Assembly (NCBI RefSeq): GCF_003385115.1
Contig: NZ_QUNI01000007.1
Coordinates: 1 to 64,000 of the forward strand
Source: Flavobacterium aquicola
GTDB taxonomy: Bacteria; Bacteroidota; Bacteroidia; Flavobacteriales; Flavobacteriaceae
Reading direction: 5' to 3'
Length of the DNA stretch: 64,000 bases
Shown: positions 27,381 to 36,234 of the stretch, piece by piece
Position numbering within the stretch: the stretch's first letter is position 1
Layout: each line of letters begins with the position of its first letter
Program-made: the position numbers and the translations under genes
Notes under the pieces: generated by a model
What the model saw: only the letters and a program-made list of their open reading frames with translations
Databases searched by the model: none
Told to the model about the DNA's origin: nothing

Positions 27381-29108
27381 ATGAAATCTATTTTTTTAGT
27401 ATGCCTTTCAGTACTGTCTTTCAGTTCTTTTTCACAAAGCTTTCTGCATAGAGACGGTCAAAATATTGTAGACGGAAACGGTAAAAATATCGTTTTGCGA
27501 GGATTGGGATTAGGTGGCTGGATGGTACAGGAAGGCTATATGATTCAAACGGGGGCCTTTGCAGGTTCTCAATATAAAATTAAACAGAAGATCACAGATT
27601 TAATTGGTGCAAAAGACACAGAAGAATTTTATAAGGCCTATAAATCAAACGGAATAACAAAGAGAGATATAGACTCTTTAGCTGCGTGGGGATTTAATTC
27701 CATCCGTTTGCCAATGCATTATAATTTATACACTCCAGCGATTGAGACCGAAAAAGACGGTGAAGTCACTTGGCTGGAAGAAGGTTTTAAAATGACAGAT
27801 GATTTAGTAAAATGGTGTGCTGCCAATAAAATGTATTTAATTCTAGACTTGCATGCTGCTCCTGGAGGCCAAGGGAAAGATGCTGCAATATCCGACTACG
27901 ATGATTCAAAACCATCACTTTGGGAGAGTACTGCAAATCAGGATAAAATGGTAGCACTTTGGGAAAAATTAGCGCAGCGCTATAAAGATAATCCTTGGAT
28001 AGGAGGCTATGATATTATCAATGAACCCAATTGGAATTTTACTGGAACCAATCAAAACGGCTGTGATGAAACATCTAATGCTCCTCTAAGAGCACTGCAG
28101 CTTAGAATCACAAAAGCAATAAGAGCGATAGATCCGAATCATTTAGTTATTATTGAAGGAAACTGCTGGGGTAATAATTATAACGGAATATTCCCGCTTT
28201 GGGATGAAAATATGGCTTTGAGCTTTCATAAATACTGGAATACAAACGATACAGCTTCTATACAGACTATGTTAAATTATAGAACACAGTATAATGTGCC
28301 AATCTGGTTAGGCGAAAGCGGGGAAAACTCAAACGTATGGTTTGAAGAAGCAATTTCATTAATGGAATCCAATAATATCGGCTGGGCTTTTTGGCCAATG
28401 AAAAAAATTGAAAATTTAGCAGGAGTTACTTCGGTTACTAAGCCTGCAGGCTATGATCAGTTATTAGAATATTGGAAAAACGGCGGTACCAAACCAAGTG
28501 CCAGCTTCTCCAAAAAAGTACTGATGCAAGTAGCTGAGAATTATAAAATGGAACATTTGACGATTAGGTATGATGTGATTGATGCTATGTTTAGACAAGT
28601 GCAGGACAATAACACCAAGATGTATAAAAAACAGCAGCTTCCCGGAAGAATATTTGCTACCGAATTTGATTTAGGTCAAAATGGTTTTGCTTATTCTGAC
28701 AATGATGTAGCAAATTATGATGGAACAAAATTTACCCAATGGAATAAGGGAGGTAAGATGCGAAACGATGGTGTGGATATTGAAGCCTGTACTGATAAAA
28801 CAACGAATGGCTTTCAAGTTTCATTTATTGAGGATAAAGAATGGCTGCAGTTTACCACTGAAGTAAAAAAAGAAGGCAGTTACGATGTTGAGGTTCGGTA
28901 TTCAAATGAAAAAGCGGGAGGTAAACTGTATTTGGAACTGGACAATGTAAAAATATCAGAAACAATTGAACTGCCGGTTTCTGGCGGGTTTGGGGTATGG
29001 AAAACTGTTACGCTTAAAAATGTTAACCTTAAGCAGGGCATAAATAAAATACGTGTTCACTTCGAGGGAGGAAACTTTAATCTTAACTATTTAGAGTTTA
29101 AAAAATAA
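27381..29108 (+). CDS. GH5 glucanase with C-terminal CBM6
   Basis: This 575-residue protein has a signal peptide (about 1-19, ending SSFSQ), a GH5 barrel at about 20-385 and a CBM6-type domain at about 410-575. Motifs are RGLGLGGWMVQEGYM, LDLHAAPGGQGKD, the acid/base in IINEPNW (Glu215), the nucleophile in WLGESGE (Glu312) and, in the CBM, NDGVDIEACTD and KEWLQFTTEV. It is a paralogue of the preceding GH5 gene but lacks the trefoil and the T9SS tag, so it probably stays in the periplasm or is exported differently. It starts 15 bp after the upstream stop. The relic at 11717-11836 matches this gene. Likely substrate is a beta-glucan; exact linkage is unknown. Confidence 0.9.
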   Translation: MKSIFLVCLSVLSFSSFSQSFLHRDGQNIVDGNGKNIVLRGLGLGGWMVQEGYMIQTGAFAGSQYKIKQKITDLIGAKDTEEFYKAYKSNGITKRDIDSLAAWGFNSIRLPMHYNLYTPAIETEKDGEVTWLEEGFKMTDDLVKWCAANKMYLILDLHAAPGGQGKDAAISDYDDSKPSLWESTANQDKMVALWEKLAQRYKDNPWIGGYDIINEPNWNFTGTNQNGCDETSNAPLRALQLRITKAIRAIDPNHLVIIEGNCWGNNYNGIFPLWDENMALSFHKYWNTNDTASIQTMLNYRTQYNVPIWLGESGENSNVWFEEAISLMESNNIGWAFWPMKKIENLAGVTSVTKPAGYDQLLEYWKNGGTKPSASFSKKVLMQVAENYKMEHLTIRYDVIDAMFRQVQDNNTKMYKKQQLPGRIFATEFDLGQNGFAYSDNDVANYDGTKFTQWNKGGKMRNDGVDIEACTDKTTNGFQVSFIEDKEWLQFTTEVKKEGSYDVEVRYSNEKAGGKLYLELDNVKISETIELPVSGGFGVWKTVTLKNVNLKQGINKIRVHFEGGNFNLNYLEFKK

Positions 29109-29180
29109 TTTGTGATTGTTCTATATTTTTCATCTATTTAATATTAAATTTCTTAATTTTAACAGAATAGGAATACGTGT

Positions 29181-30545
29181 ATGAAAAATCTGAAATCAAG
29201 TTATTTTCTTATTTTGAAATTGTTTTTCTTTTGCAATATTGCATTAAGTCAAAACGATTCTAATTTAAAACTAACTGAAAAGGAAGGTAATTGCGCGTAT
29301 AAACCCAAAGCTGCAGACAGAATAATATCTAGAAGTAAATATAAGGAAAAACTTTATGGTTTTTGGCTTGGACAATGTATTGCAAATTGGACTGGCTTGG
29401 TGACTGAAATGGACAAAATTGGCTCTATAGGAGAACTAAAAACTGGAGCTTTTTATACACGTGACGATTGGGGAAAACCAGATCAGCCAAGTATTTGGGG
29501 ACAGGGAGTTCCAAGTAATTTATCAGCTGTTATTGATTTTGTTTTTTCAGAACCGGGTACTGTCTGGGGGTCAGATGACGACACAGACATAGAATACATC
29601 TATCAGGAACTGCTGTACACAAATAAACAATCTATATTAACAGGTGAGCAGATTCGTTTAGGATGGCTTCAACATATCAAAAAAGAAGAAGAAAATTTTT
29701 TGTGGGTTTCAAATCAGAGAGCTTTTGATTTAATGAATGAAGGAATGATTCCTCCAGCAACAGGAGATCCAGAAAACAATCAGGAATTTGAAATGATAGA
29801 CGCACAATTGACAACAGAAATTTTTGGTCTTTTTGCCCCAGCAAGACCAGATGTTGCTTTAAAAATGGCCAAACTTCCCATTCAGACCACTGCTAGATTT
29901 AATTCTCAATGGATTTCGGAGTTTTATGTTACAATGTATTCTATAGCTTCGGCTGCTGATGAAAAAAAGACAAACAAAGAAAAGATACTTTGGATGGCAG
30001 ATCTTTCTAGAAAACAGCTTCCTAATGATTCCTATTCAGCCAAAATGTACGATTTTGTAAAAAGCAGATATTTGTCAAATATACCTTGGGAAAAAACCCG
30101 GGATGAGGTGTATCAAAGATATCAGGTAGATCAAGCCGATGGTTATGATATGACATCAAAAAACAAATACTGCAATGGCTGTTTTGCGGCGGGTATTAAT
30201 TTTGCTTCAAGTTTGATCAGTTTATTTTATGGAGAAGGCAATATAGTCGAAACCATTAAAATTGGAACACTTGCTGGCTGGGATTCAGATAATCCTACAG
30301 CAACTTGGGGAGGTTTGCTGGGATTTATGATAGGAAAAGAAGGAGTTGAAAAAGCCTTCAACCGTAAATTTTCAAACCAGTTTAATATTCATAGAACAAG
30401 AATCGGGTTCCCAAATAATGGTATTGACACTTTTGAGAATATGGCTGAAAAAGGAGTATTTGTTATTGATAGGGTTGTTCAGGAGCAAATGAGTGGTGGC
30501 ATCGATTTAAAAAATGAAATATGGTATATACCTGCATTAAAATAA
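29181..30545 (+). CDS. Secreted ADP-ribosylglycohydrolase-fold protein
   Basis: This 454-residue protein has a signal peptide (about 1-23, ending IALSQ) and an all-helical ADP-ribosylglycohydrolase domain. Two metal-binding motifs typical of the family are present: WGSDDDTDIEY (Asp132-134, Asp136) near the start and LAGWDSDNPTATWGGLLG (Asp368, Asp370, Asn371) near the end. The first helix carries KEKLYGFWLGQCIANWTG, where the family usually has a glycine-rich GxxxGDAxG-like motif, so the substrate pocket may differ. In cytoplasmic relatives the enzyme removes ADP-ribose from arginine or related targets. Here it is exported and sits between GH5 and GH3 genes, so it probably cleaves another N- or O-glycosidic bond during glycan breakdown. 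That function is inference. Confidence 0.8.
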   Translation: MKNLKSSYFLILKLFFFCNIALSQNDSNLKLTEKEGNCAYKPKAADRIISRSKYKEKLYGFWLGQCIANWTGLVTEMDKIGSIGELKTGAFYTRDDWGKPDQPSIWGQGVPSNLSAVIDFVFSEPGTVWGSDDDTDIEYIYQELLYTNKQSILTGEQIRLGWLQHIKKEEENFLWVSNQRAFDLMNEGMIPPATGDPENNQEFEMIDAQLTTEIFGLFAPARPDVALKMAKLPIQTTARFNSQWISEFYVTMYSIASAADEKKTNKEKILWMADLSRKQLPNDSYSAKMYDFVKSRYLSNIPWEKTRDEVYQRYQVDQADGYDMTSKNKYCNGCFAAGINFASSLISLFYGEGNIVETIKIGTLAGWDSDNPTATWGGLLGFMIGKEGVEKAFNRKFSNQFNIHRTRIGFPNNGIDTFENMAEKGVFVIDRVVQEQMSGGIDLKNEIWYIPALK

Positions 30546-30556
30546 AAATATCAAAA

Positions 30557-32773
30557 ATGAAAAAATTAACAGCATTGGCGTTTGTATTCGCCTCGGTTTT
30601 TGCCTTTTCACAGGAATCGGTAGACCAAAAAGTCGAAAACTTATTAAAGAAAATGACTTTGGAAGAAAAAATAGGACAGCTTAACCAATACACAGGCGAT
30701 AATGCTGCAACTGGACCTATTACCATTAATGCCAATAAACAAAATGAAATAAAAAAAGGATTAATTGGTTCGATGCTGAATATTATGGGAACCAAGTATA
30801 CAAGGCAGTACCAGGATTTGGCAATGCAGTCGCGGCTAAAGATTCCATTGCTGTTTGGCTTGGATGTGATTCATGGTTACAAAACTACTTTCCCTATTCC
30901 GTTAGCAGAAGCAGCCAGCTGGGATTTGGATGCAATGGAACTATCAGCTAGAATTGCAGCAGTAGAGGCGGCAGCTTCGGGAATTCATTGGACATTTGCA
31001 CCAATGGCTGATATTTCTCGTGATCCGCGCTGGGGAAGAGTGATGGAAGGAGCTGGTGAAGATACCTATCTGGGATCCAAAATCGCATATGCCAGAGTGA
31101 AGGGATTTCAGGGTAATTTAGGAGATGTGAATTCGGTTATGGCCTGTGTAAAACATTTTGCAGCTTATGGAGCTGCCGTTGGAGGACGTGATTATAATTC
31201 AGTTGATATGAGTAACCGAATGCTTTGGGAAACGTACCTGCCTCCTTATAAATCGGCTCTTGATGCTGGAGCGGCTACTTTTATGAACTCGTTCAATGAC
31301 CTTAATGGAATACCTGCTACAGGAAATAGTTATCTGCTGAGAGATATCTTGAAAGGAAAATGGAATTTTCAAGGTTTTGTGGTTTCCGATTGGGGTTCGA
31401 TAGGAGAAATGGTAGCTCACGGTTACGTAAAAGACAATAAGGAAGCAGCTCTTTCTGCAATAACAGCAGGAAGTGATATGGATATGGAAAGCAATGCATA
31501 TCGTTATAATTTGGAACAATTGGTTAAGGAAAATAAAGTTCCAGTTGCTTTAATTGACGACGCGGTAAAGAGAATTTTACGCAAGAAGTTTGAATTGGGA
31601 TTGTTTGATGATCCTTATAAATTCTGCAGTCTGGAAAGAGAACAGGCTGCATTAAATAATCCGGAACATACTAAAGCAGCTAGAGCAATAGCAACCAAAA
31701 GTATAGTGCTGTTAAAAAATGAAAGAGATGTTCTTCCGCTTTCGAAAGGGCTTAAAACAATTGCTTTTATTGGACCAATGGTAAAACCAAAAAGAGATAA
31801 TCATGGATTTTGGGCAGTAGATGTAAAAGATGTGGATTCCACATATATTGTATCGCAATGGGAAGGGCTGGTGAACAAAGTAGGCAAAAAGACTAAAGTT
31901 TTGTATGCCAAAGGCTGTGGAGTAGAAGACAAAAGCAAGGAAGGTTTTGCAGATGCTTTGAATGTCGCTAGTCAGGCGGAGGTTATCATTTTAAGTATAG
32001 GAGAAAATTTTAATAAAAGCGGAGAAGCCAAAAGCAAGAGTAACCTGCAATTGCCGGGAGTTCAGGTAGAGCTGATCAAGGAACTTCAAAAGACAGGAAA
32101 GCCAATTGTTATTTTGATAAATGCAGGAAGACCTCTTATTTTTGATTGGGTTGCCGATAATATGCCAACAATTGTTTATACATGGTGGTTAGGATCAGAA
32201 GCTGGAAATGCTATTGCAGATGTTCTTTTTGGAGATTATAATCCGTCAGGAAAACTGCCAATGACTTTTCCAAGAACCGAGGGGCAAATTCCAATTTACT
32301 ACAATCATTTCAGTACAGGAAGACCTTCTTTTAATGAGGATAAAAATTATAAATCGGCTTACATAGATTTGCCGACAACGCCTAAATTCCCTTTTGGATA
32401 TGGATTAAGTTATACAACTTTCGAATATTCTAATTTGAAGCTTTCTAAAAAAACAATGAAAAATAACGAATCAATCACCGTTTCATTAAATATAACCAAC
32501 ACAGGAAGTGTAAAAGGCGAGGAAGTGGTTCAGCTGTATTTGAAAGACAGATTTGGTTCTGTTGTGCGCCCGATCAGTGAACTGAAAGATTTTCAAAAAA
32601 TCACTTTGAACCGAGGCGAAACTAAAACAATTCAGTTTACAATTGATAATCAGAAATTATCTTTTTACAACAATGCATTGGAGTTTGTTTCAGAGCCGGG
32701 AGATTTTGATTTGATGGTTGGTTCTTCTTCGGCAGATATTCGTTTAAAGGATAGTTTTGAATTGGTAAAATAA
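30557..32773 (+). CDS. Periplasmic GH3 beta-glucosidase (BglX-type)
   Basis: This 738-residue enzyme closely follows E. coli BglX: VENLLKKMTLEEKIGQL, PLLFGLDVIHGYKTTFPIPL, WTFAPMADISRDPRWGR, CVKHFAAYGA, and the nucleophile in VVSDWGSI (Asp278). The second domain has LPLSKGLKTIAFIGP and WWLGSEAGNAIADVLFGDYN, and a fibronectin-III-like domain forms the end (GYGLSYTTFEYSNL). A signal peptide ends at FAFSQ. I use the ATG at 30557 because it opens the signal peptide; a longer frame from 30521 overlaps the previous gene. It should convert the glucan oligosaccharides made by GH16, GH30 and GH5 enzymes to glucose. It is the last gene of the second half of the locus, with no strong terminator after it. 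Confidence 0.92.
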   Translation: MKKLTALAFVFASVFAFSQESVDQKVENLLKKMTLEEKIGQLNQYTGDNAATGPITINANKQNEIKKGLIGSMLNIMGTKYTRQYQDLAMQSRLKIPLLFGLDVIHGYKTTFPIPLAEAASWDLDAMELSARIAAVEAAASGIHWTFAPMADISRDPRWGRVMEGAGEDTYLGSKIAYARVKGFQGNLGDVNSVMACVKHFAAYGAAVGGRDYNSVDMSNRMLWETYLPPYKSALDAGAATFMNSFNDLNGIPATGNSYLLRDILKGKWNFQGFVVSDWGSIGEMVAHGYVKDNKEAALSAITAGSDMDMESNAYRYNLEQLVKENKVPVALIDDAVKRILRKKFELGLFDDPYKFCSLEREQAALNNPEHTKAARAIATKSIVLLKNERDVLPLSKGLKTIAFIGPMVKPKRDNHGFWAVDVKDVDSTYIVSQWEGLVNKVGKKTKVLYAKGCGVEDKSKEGFADALNVASQAEVIILSIGENFNKSGEAKSKSNLQLPGVQVELIKELQKTGKPIVILINAGRPLIFDWVADNMPTIVYTWWLGSEAGNAIADVLFGDYNPSGKLPMTFPRTEGQIPIYYNHFSTGRPSFNEDKNYKSAYIDLPTTPKFPFGYGLSYTTFEYSNLKLSKKTMKNNESITVSLNITNTGSVKGEEVVQLYLKDRFGSVVRPISELKDFQKITLNRGETKTIQFTIDNQKLSFYNNALEFVSEPGDFDLMVGSSSADIRLKDSFELVK

Positions 32774-32968
32774 CTGTTTTTTAATAATTCAAATACCTGC
32801 AGACTTTTTGTTTTTATGGTTTGTTAAGTAATTTACTGCAAAAAATCTGCAAAAATTATCTTTTGTAATAAAGGATCGAAATTTATTTCGGAACTTGGTT
32901 GATTTTTATAGAGTTTATTAGAAAAACTAAATAATTACCTAATCAACACAAACCAAACAAAAGATATT

Positions 32969-33370
32969 ATGAAGAAAACATTATTAATTTTCGCATTAGT
33001 TTTAACGGCTCAATTTGTAACAGCTCAAGATGCAGCTTTCAAAGCTGAGGTATTAAAATTCATAACGATAAGCGGTGGCGATGCACAGATAAAAACGGTG
33101 AAAAATCAAGTTGTCAAAATGATTGCTGCCGATAAACAAAGTGAATTTCTGAAAGATTTTGATGCAACATTACCTAGTCTCTATGATAAATTGGCAAAAG
33201 TATATATGGAAGTATATTCACCAGCTGATATAAAAGCAATGATCGCATTTTATGAAAGCCCGATAGGATTAAAAATGCAGTCCAAGTCTGTAGAGCTGTC
33301 CGAAAAAAGTTTAATTGCCGGTCAGGAATGGGGACAGGAGTTTGCTGCAATTATGCTGAAATATCAATAG
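32969..33370 (+). CDS. Exported DUF2059-family protein
   Basis: This 133-residue protein has a signal peptide (about 1-19, ending VTAQ) and a helical DUF2059-type domain with the motif YSPADIKAMIAFYESPIGLKM near the C-terminus. Members of the family are small periplasmic helical proteins of unknown function. The gene stands alone, 195 bp after the GH3 gene, followed by a strong terminator. In its leader the sequence CTGCAAAAA occurs twice with a short spacing. No functional link to the glucan locus is evident. Confidence 0.8.
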   Translation: MKKTLLIFALVLTAQFVTAQDAAFKAEVLKFITISGGDAQIKTVKNQVVKMIAADKQSEFLKDFDATLPSLYDKLAKVYMEVYSPADIKAMIAFYESPIGLKMQSKSVELSEKSLIAGQEWGQEFAAIMLKYQ

Positions 33371-33402
33371 AAATATTTTAAATAAAATAGTATAACTGCA
33401 AA

Positions 33403-33441
33403 AAAGAGCGTTAGAATTCTTCTGAATCCTAACGCTCTTTT
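33403..33441. terminator. Strong terminator after DUF2059 gene
   Basis: AAGAGCGTTAG at 33404-33414 pairs with CTAACGCTCTT at 33429-33439, and the stem is extended by AATTC/GAATC. It has A runs before and T runs after, so it could work in both directions. Confidence 0.8.
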
Positions 33442-33448
33442 GTAAAAT

Positions 33449-33546
33449 TGCCATTGGTTTTATAAAAAGACCGATATTTTTTTCCTCTTTTTTCGAAGAG
33501 GATTGAGGGATGTGTGGTATTCTAAAGGACTTTTTCCCCAATGGCA
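33449..33546. repeat. 98-bp segment flanked by 9-bp inverted repeats
   Basis: TGCCATTGG at 33449-33457 and CCAATGGCA at 33538-33546 are perfect inverted repeats bounding a non-coding segment with an internal hairpin (CCTCTT, loop, AAGAGG, about 33484-33501). It lies between two terminators and two convergent genes. It could be a small palindromic element, a small RNA or chance. No target-site duplication is obvious. Confidence 0.35.
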
Positions 33547-33585
33547 TATCCATTTGATTCAAAAGAACAGATTTTTTTAATAAAA

Positions 33586-33609
33586 GAGGCTGTTAAAATA
33601 AACAGCCTC
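33586..33609 (-). terminator. Terminator after minus-strand GH3
   Basis: GAGGCTGTT at 33586-33594 pairs with AACAGCCTC at 33601-33609. On the minus strand the stem is followed by TTTTATTAAAAAAA-type sequence, which fits the end of the GH3 gene at 33657. Confidence 0.65.
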
Positions 33610-33656
33610 AGCATTCACAACTATAAAATTACTAATTAATTATAGAAGTCTTTATT

Positions 33657-35984
33657 TTAATTGGAATTAACGCTGTTTAAAACGGCCTGTAATTTTTCTT
33701 CTGTAAATTTTCCTCCGGACATTAGTATAAATTTACTTATTGGCATATCACCCAGCATTGCATCCAAGAAGGCTTCTCCTTTTTTGTCTTCTTCAGTTAC
33801 TGCCTTTTTTCCATTGGTAATTCCTTTGAAAAGCATCTCGTATATGGGAGCTCCTTTAGGTGATTTTTTAAATACTTTTAGCAAAGTGTTCCGAGTGAAA
33901 ACAATTTCGGCACTTTTAGTAGACTGAATATCGATGGTTTGCTGCAAAGGCAAATCTCTGGAAGAAGCTCCCACTCGAATATCAAATTTCCCTGATTTTG
34001 TTACCCACTCGTGTAAAGCTGTATTGTAGTATGCAAAATCGCGAGAGGTTAAATGAAAACTAACTGTTTTTTCTTCCCCTGGATTCAGGCTGATTTTTTC
34101 AAAATGCTTCAGTTCATTTTCAGGACGGGTAACTTCAGTTTCTTGTTCATGTACATAGAGCTGTACAACTTCTTTTCCTGCTGTTTTTCCAGTGTTTTTT
34201 ACTTTTACAGAAATAATAACAGCATCGGTGTCTTTTGCGGAAGCAGTATTTGTGCTAATATCAGAATAGCTAAAAGTTGTGTAACTCAATCCATATCCGA
34301 AAGGGAAATTAGGCTCGATTTTTCTTTTGTCATAATAGCGATAACCAATAAATATTCCCTCTCCATAATTAGCATTCCCATCTTTTGAAGGAAAATCAAT
34401 TGCTGTTGGGGTATCTTCCAAACGAACAGGAAATGTTTCCGATAATTTTCCGGAAGGATTTACCTTCCCAGTCAATACATCTGCAACTGCTCCACCACCA
34501 GCCTGACCGCCAAGATGAGCTTCTATGATTCCTGAAACATCCTTTTTCCAAGGCATCGAAACCGCAGATCCGTTCATTAAAATCACTACTGTATTTTTAT
34601 TGGTTTTCGCTACTGCTTCAATCAATTTATTGTGTCCATCGGGCATATCCATATTTTGCCTGTCATATCCTTCAGACTCATAAATGTCTGGCAAGCCGGC
34701 AAAAATTAAAACCGTTTCAGCATTTTTTGCATTCAGTACTGCTTCAGACATCATGGTTTCAGTTGTTGTACCATCTGAATTATATCCTGGAGTAAACGTT
34801 AATGAAACTCCTTTAGACAGTTTCTGCAGTTCATCGAAAGCATTTTCTATTTGGGTAGGTTTTACCTGCGAGCTTCCTGCACCTTGGTAGCGGGGTGTTT
34901 TTGCAAATGCACCAATAACTGCGATTTTTTTGGTGGAAGAGGCGAGTGGTAAAATTTCGTTATCATTTTTTAATAAAACAATACATTCTCCGCTTACCTG
35001 TCTTGCGAGAGCATTATGTTTGGACTTATCTGCTGTTATTCCTTTTTTATGACTGTCCTTTGCTTTAAGAGTTATAGCAAGAGTCTCAATTACGATTTCG
35101 TTTAATCTGGCTTCCGCCAAAGTTCCGTTTTTTACCGCTTCAACAATTTTTTGGTTATTAAACCCGCCATTTGAAGGCATTTCGAGATTTAGACCAGCAT
35201 TTACGCCCAATGGTCTGTCATTTACTGCTCCCCAATCTGAAACAACAAATCCTTTGAAACCCCATTTTTCTTTTAAAACATCATTTAACAGATATTTATT
35301 TTCGGAGGCATAAACACCATTCAGTTTATTGTAAGAACACATTACGGTCCATGGCTGCGCCTCCTTTACAGCCATTTCAAAAGCGGGAAAGTAGATTTCA
35401 TTTAAGGTGCGTTCATCAACATTGGAACTGTTGGTCATTCTTTCAAACTCTTGGTTATTGGCAGCAAAATGTTTCATCGAAGTTCCCACGCCTTGACTTT
35501 GCACGCCTTTTATAAATGCTGTTGCAATATTACCAGCCAAAATAGGATCTTCAGAAAAATACTCAAAATTACGCCCGCCCAATGGTGATCTTTTCATATT
35601 AACACCGGGACCCAGCAATATCTGAACATCATTAGCCTGTGATTCTATTCCCAGTGCTTCTCCCATTTTTTGAGCCAGAGCGGGATTCCATGAAGATGCC
35701 AAAGCAGAAGCAGTGGGGAAACAGGTTGCCGGAACGCTATTGGTAAAATCGAAGCCCTCAGCTTTGCGTAGACCATGTGGCCCGTCAGTCATAAAAATTG
35801 ATGGTATTCCAAGTCTTGCAATTCCTTGTGTTGACCATGCTGTTTCTCCGGAGCATAAGGAAGCCTTTTCTTCCAGGGTCATCTGCGAAACTAATTTTTT
35901 AGCTTTTTCCCGATAATCAATCGTTTGGGCAAGTGCTGTTGCAGTAACAAATAGTCCCATAATGAGCATTACTATATTTTTCAT
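33657..35984 (-). CDS. GH3 beta-glucosidase-related glycosidase
   Basis: This 775-residue GH3 enzyme has a signal peptide (about 1-20, ending ATALAQ). The barrel contains SQMTLEEKASLCSG, MTDGPHGLRK, GPGVNMKRSPLGGRNFEYFS, MKHFAANNQE and the nucleophile in VVSDWGAV (Asp250). The second domain has ILPLASSTKKIAVIG, and a fibronectin-III-like domain starts at GYGLSYTTFSYSD. An extra C-terminal segment of about 95 residues follows (EIVFTRNTLLKVFKKSPKG...LNSVNSN). It belongs to a different GH3 branch from the two other GH3 genes here. The start is set at the signal peptide; an ATG 51 bp upstream is in frame. The Nudix-type regulator gene is divergent, 250 bp away, and may control it. Confidence 0.9.
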   Translation of the reverse strand: MKNIVMLIMGLFVTATALAQTIDYREKAKKLVSQMTLEEKASLCSGETAWSTQGIARLGIPSIFMTDGPHGLRKAEGFDFTNSVPATCFPTASALASSWNPALAQKMGEALGIESQANDVQILLGPGVNMKRSPLGGRNFEYFSEDPILAGNIATAFIKGVQSQGVGTSMKHFAANNQEFERMTNSSNVDERTLNEIYFPAFEMAVKEAQPWTVMCSYNKLNGVYASENKYLLNDVLKEKWGFKGFVVSDWGAVNDRPLGVNAGLNLEMPSNGGFNNQKIVEAVKNGTLAEARLNEIVIETLAITLKAKDSHKKGITADKSKHNALARQVSGECIVLLKNDNEILPLASSTKKIAVIGAFAKTPRYQGAGSSQVKPTQIENAFDELQKLSKGVSLTFTPGYNSDGTTTETMMSEAVLNAKNAETVLIFAGLPDIYESEGYDRQNMDMPDGHNKLIEAVAKTNKNTVVILMNGSAVSMPWKKDVSGIIEAHLGGQAGGGAVADVLTGKVNPSGKLSETFPVRLEDTPTAIDFPSKDGNANYGEGIFIGYRYYDKRKIEPNFPFGYGLSYTTFSYSDISTNTASAKDTDAVIISVKVKNTGKTAGKEVVQLYVHEQETEVTRPENELKHFEKISLNPGEEKTVSFHLTSRDFAYYNTALHEWVTKSGKFDIRVGASSRDLPLQQTIDIQSTKSAEIVFTRNTLLKVFKKSPKGAPIYEMLFKGITNGKKAVTEEDKKGEAFLDAMLGDMPISKFILMSGGKFTEEKLQAVLNSVNSN

Positions 35985-36064
35985 AATTATAAGTGGTTGT
36001 TTTTTAGTAAAATACAATGTGTTAATATGACGCAATGTACATTTAATTTTGATACAAAAAACAT

Positions 36065-36217
36065 TTTAGGTAAAAAAAATAGATTTGAATATTGATTTAG
36101 GTAAATTTCCCAGTCAACAAAACAAATTTTCTGTCAAAGTAAGTTTCGAAAGGGAAGAATTTTTAATTAATTTTCGATGCAAAATGAACTAACTTGCAAA
36201 ACAATAATTTAGGTAGA
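36065..36217. promoter_or_regulatory. Candidate operator region with TTTAGGTAAA repeats
   Basis: TTTAGGTAAA occurs at 36065-36074 and 36096-36105, and TTTAGGTAGA at 36208-36217, all inside the 250-bp divergent region between the GH3 and Nudix-regulator genes. A weak -7-like TAACTTGC is at 36190-36197. The repeats are the only shared motif in the region and could bind the divergent regulator. No palindrome is visible in them, which argues some caution. Confidence 0.35.
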
Positions 36218-36234
36218 ACACTATTCTCAGAGTC

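Noticed and set aside
33311..33562. 83-codon minus-strand frame across the DUF2059 gene end
   Set aside because: It overlaps the DUF2059 gene in antisense and runs through a strong terminator and an inverted-repeat segment; no motif or leader supports it.
33657..34890. Several plus-strand frames opposite the minus-strand GH3 gene
   Set aside because: The GH3 frame has clear domains and codon pattern; the opposite frames have no start context or motifs.
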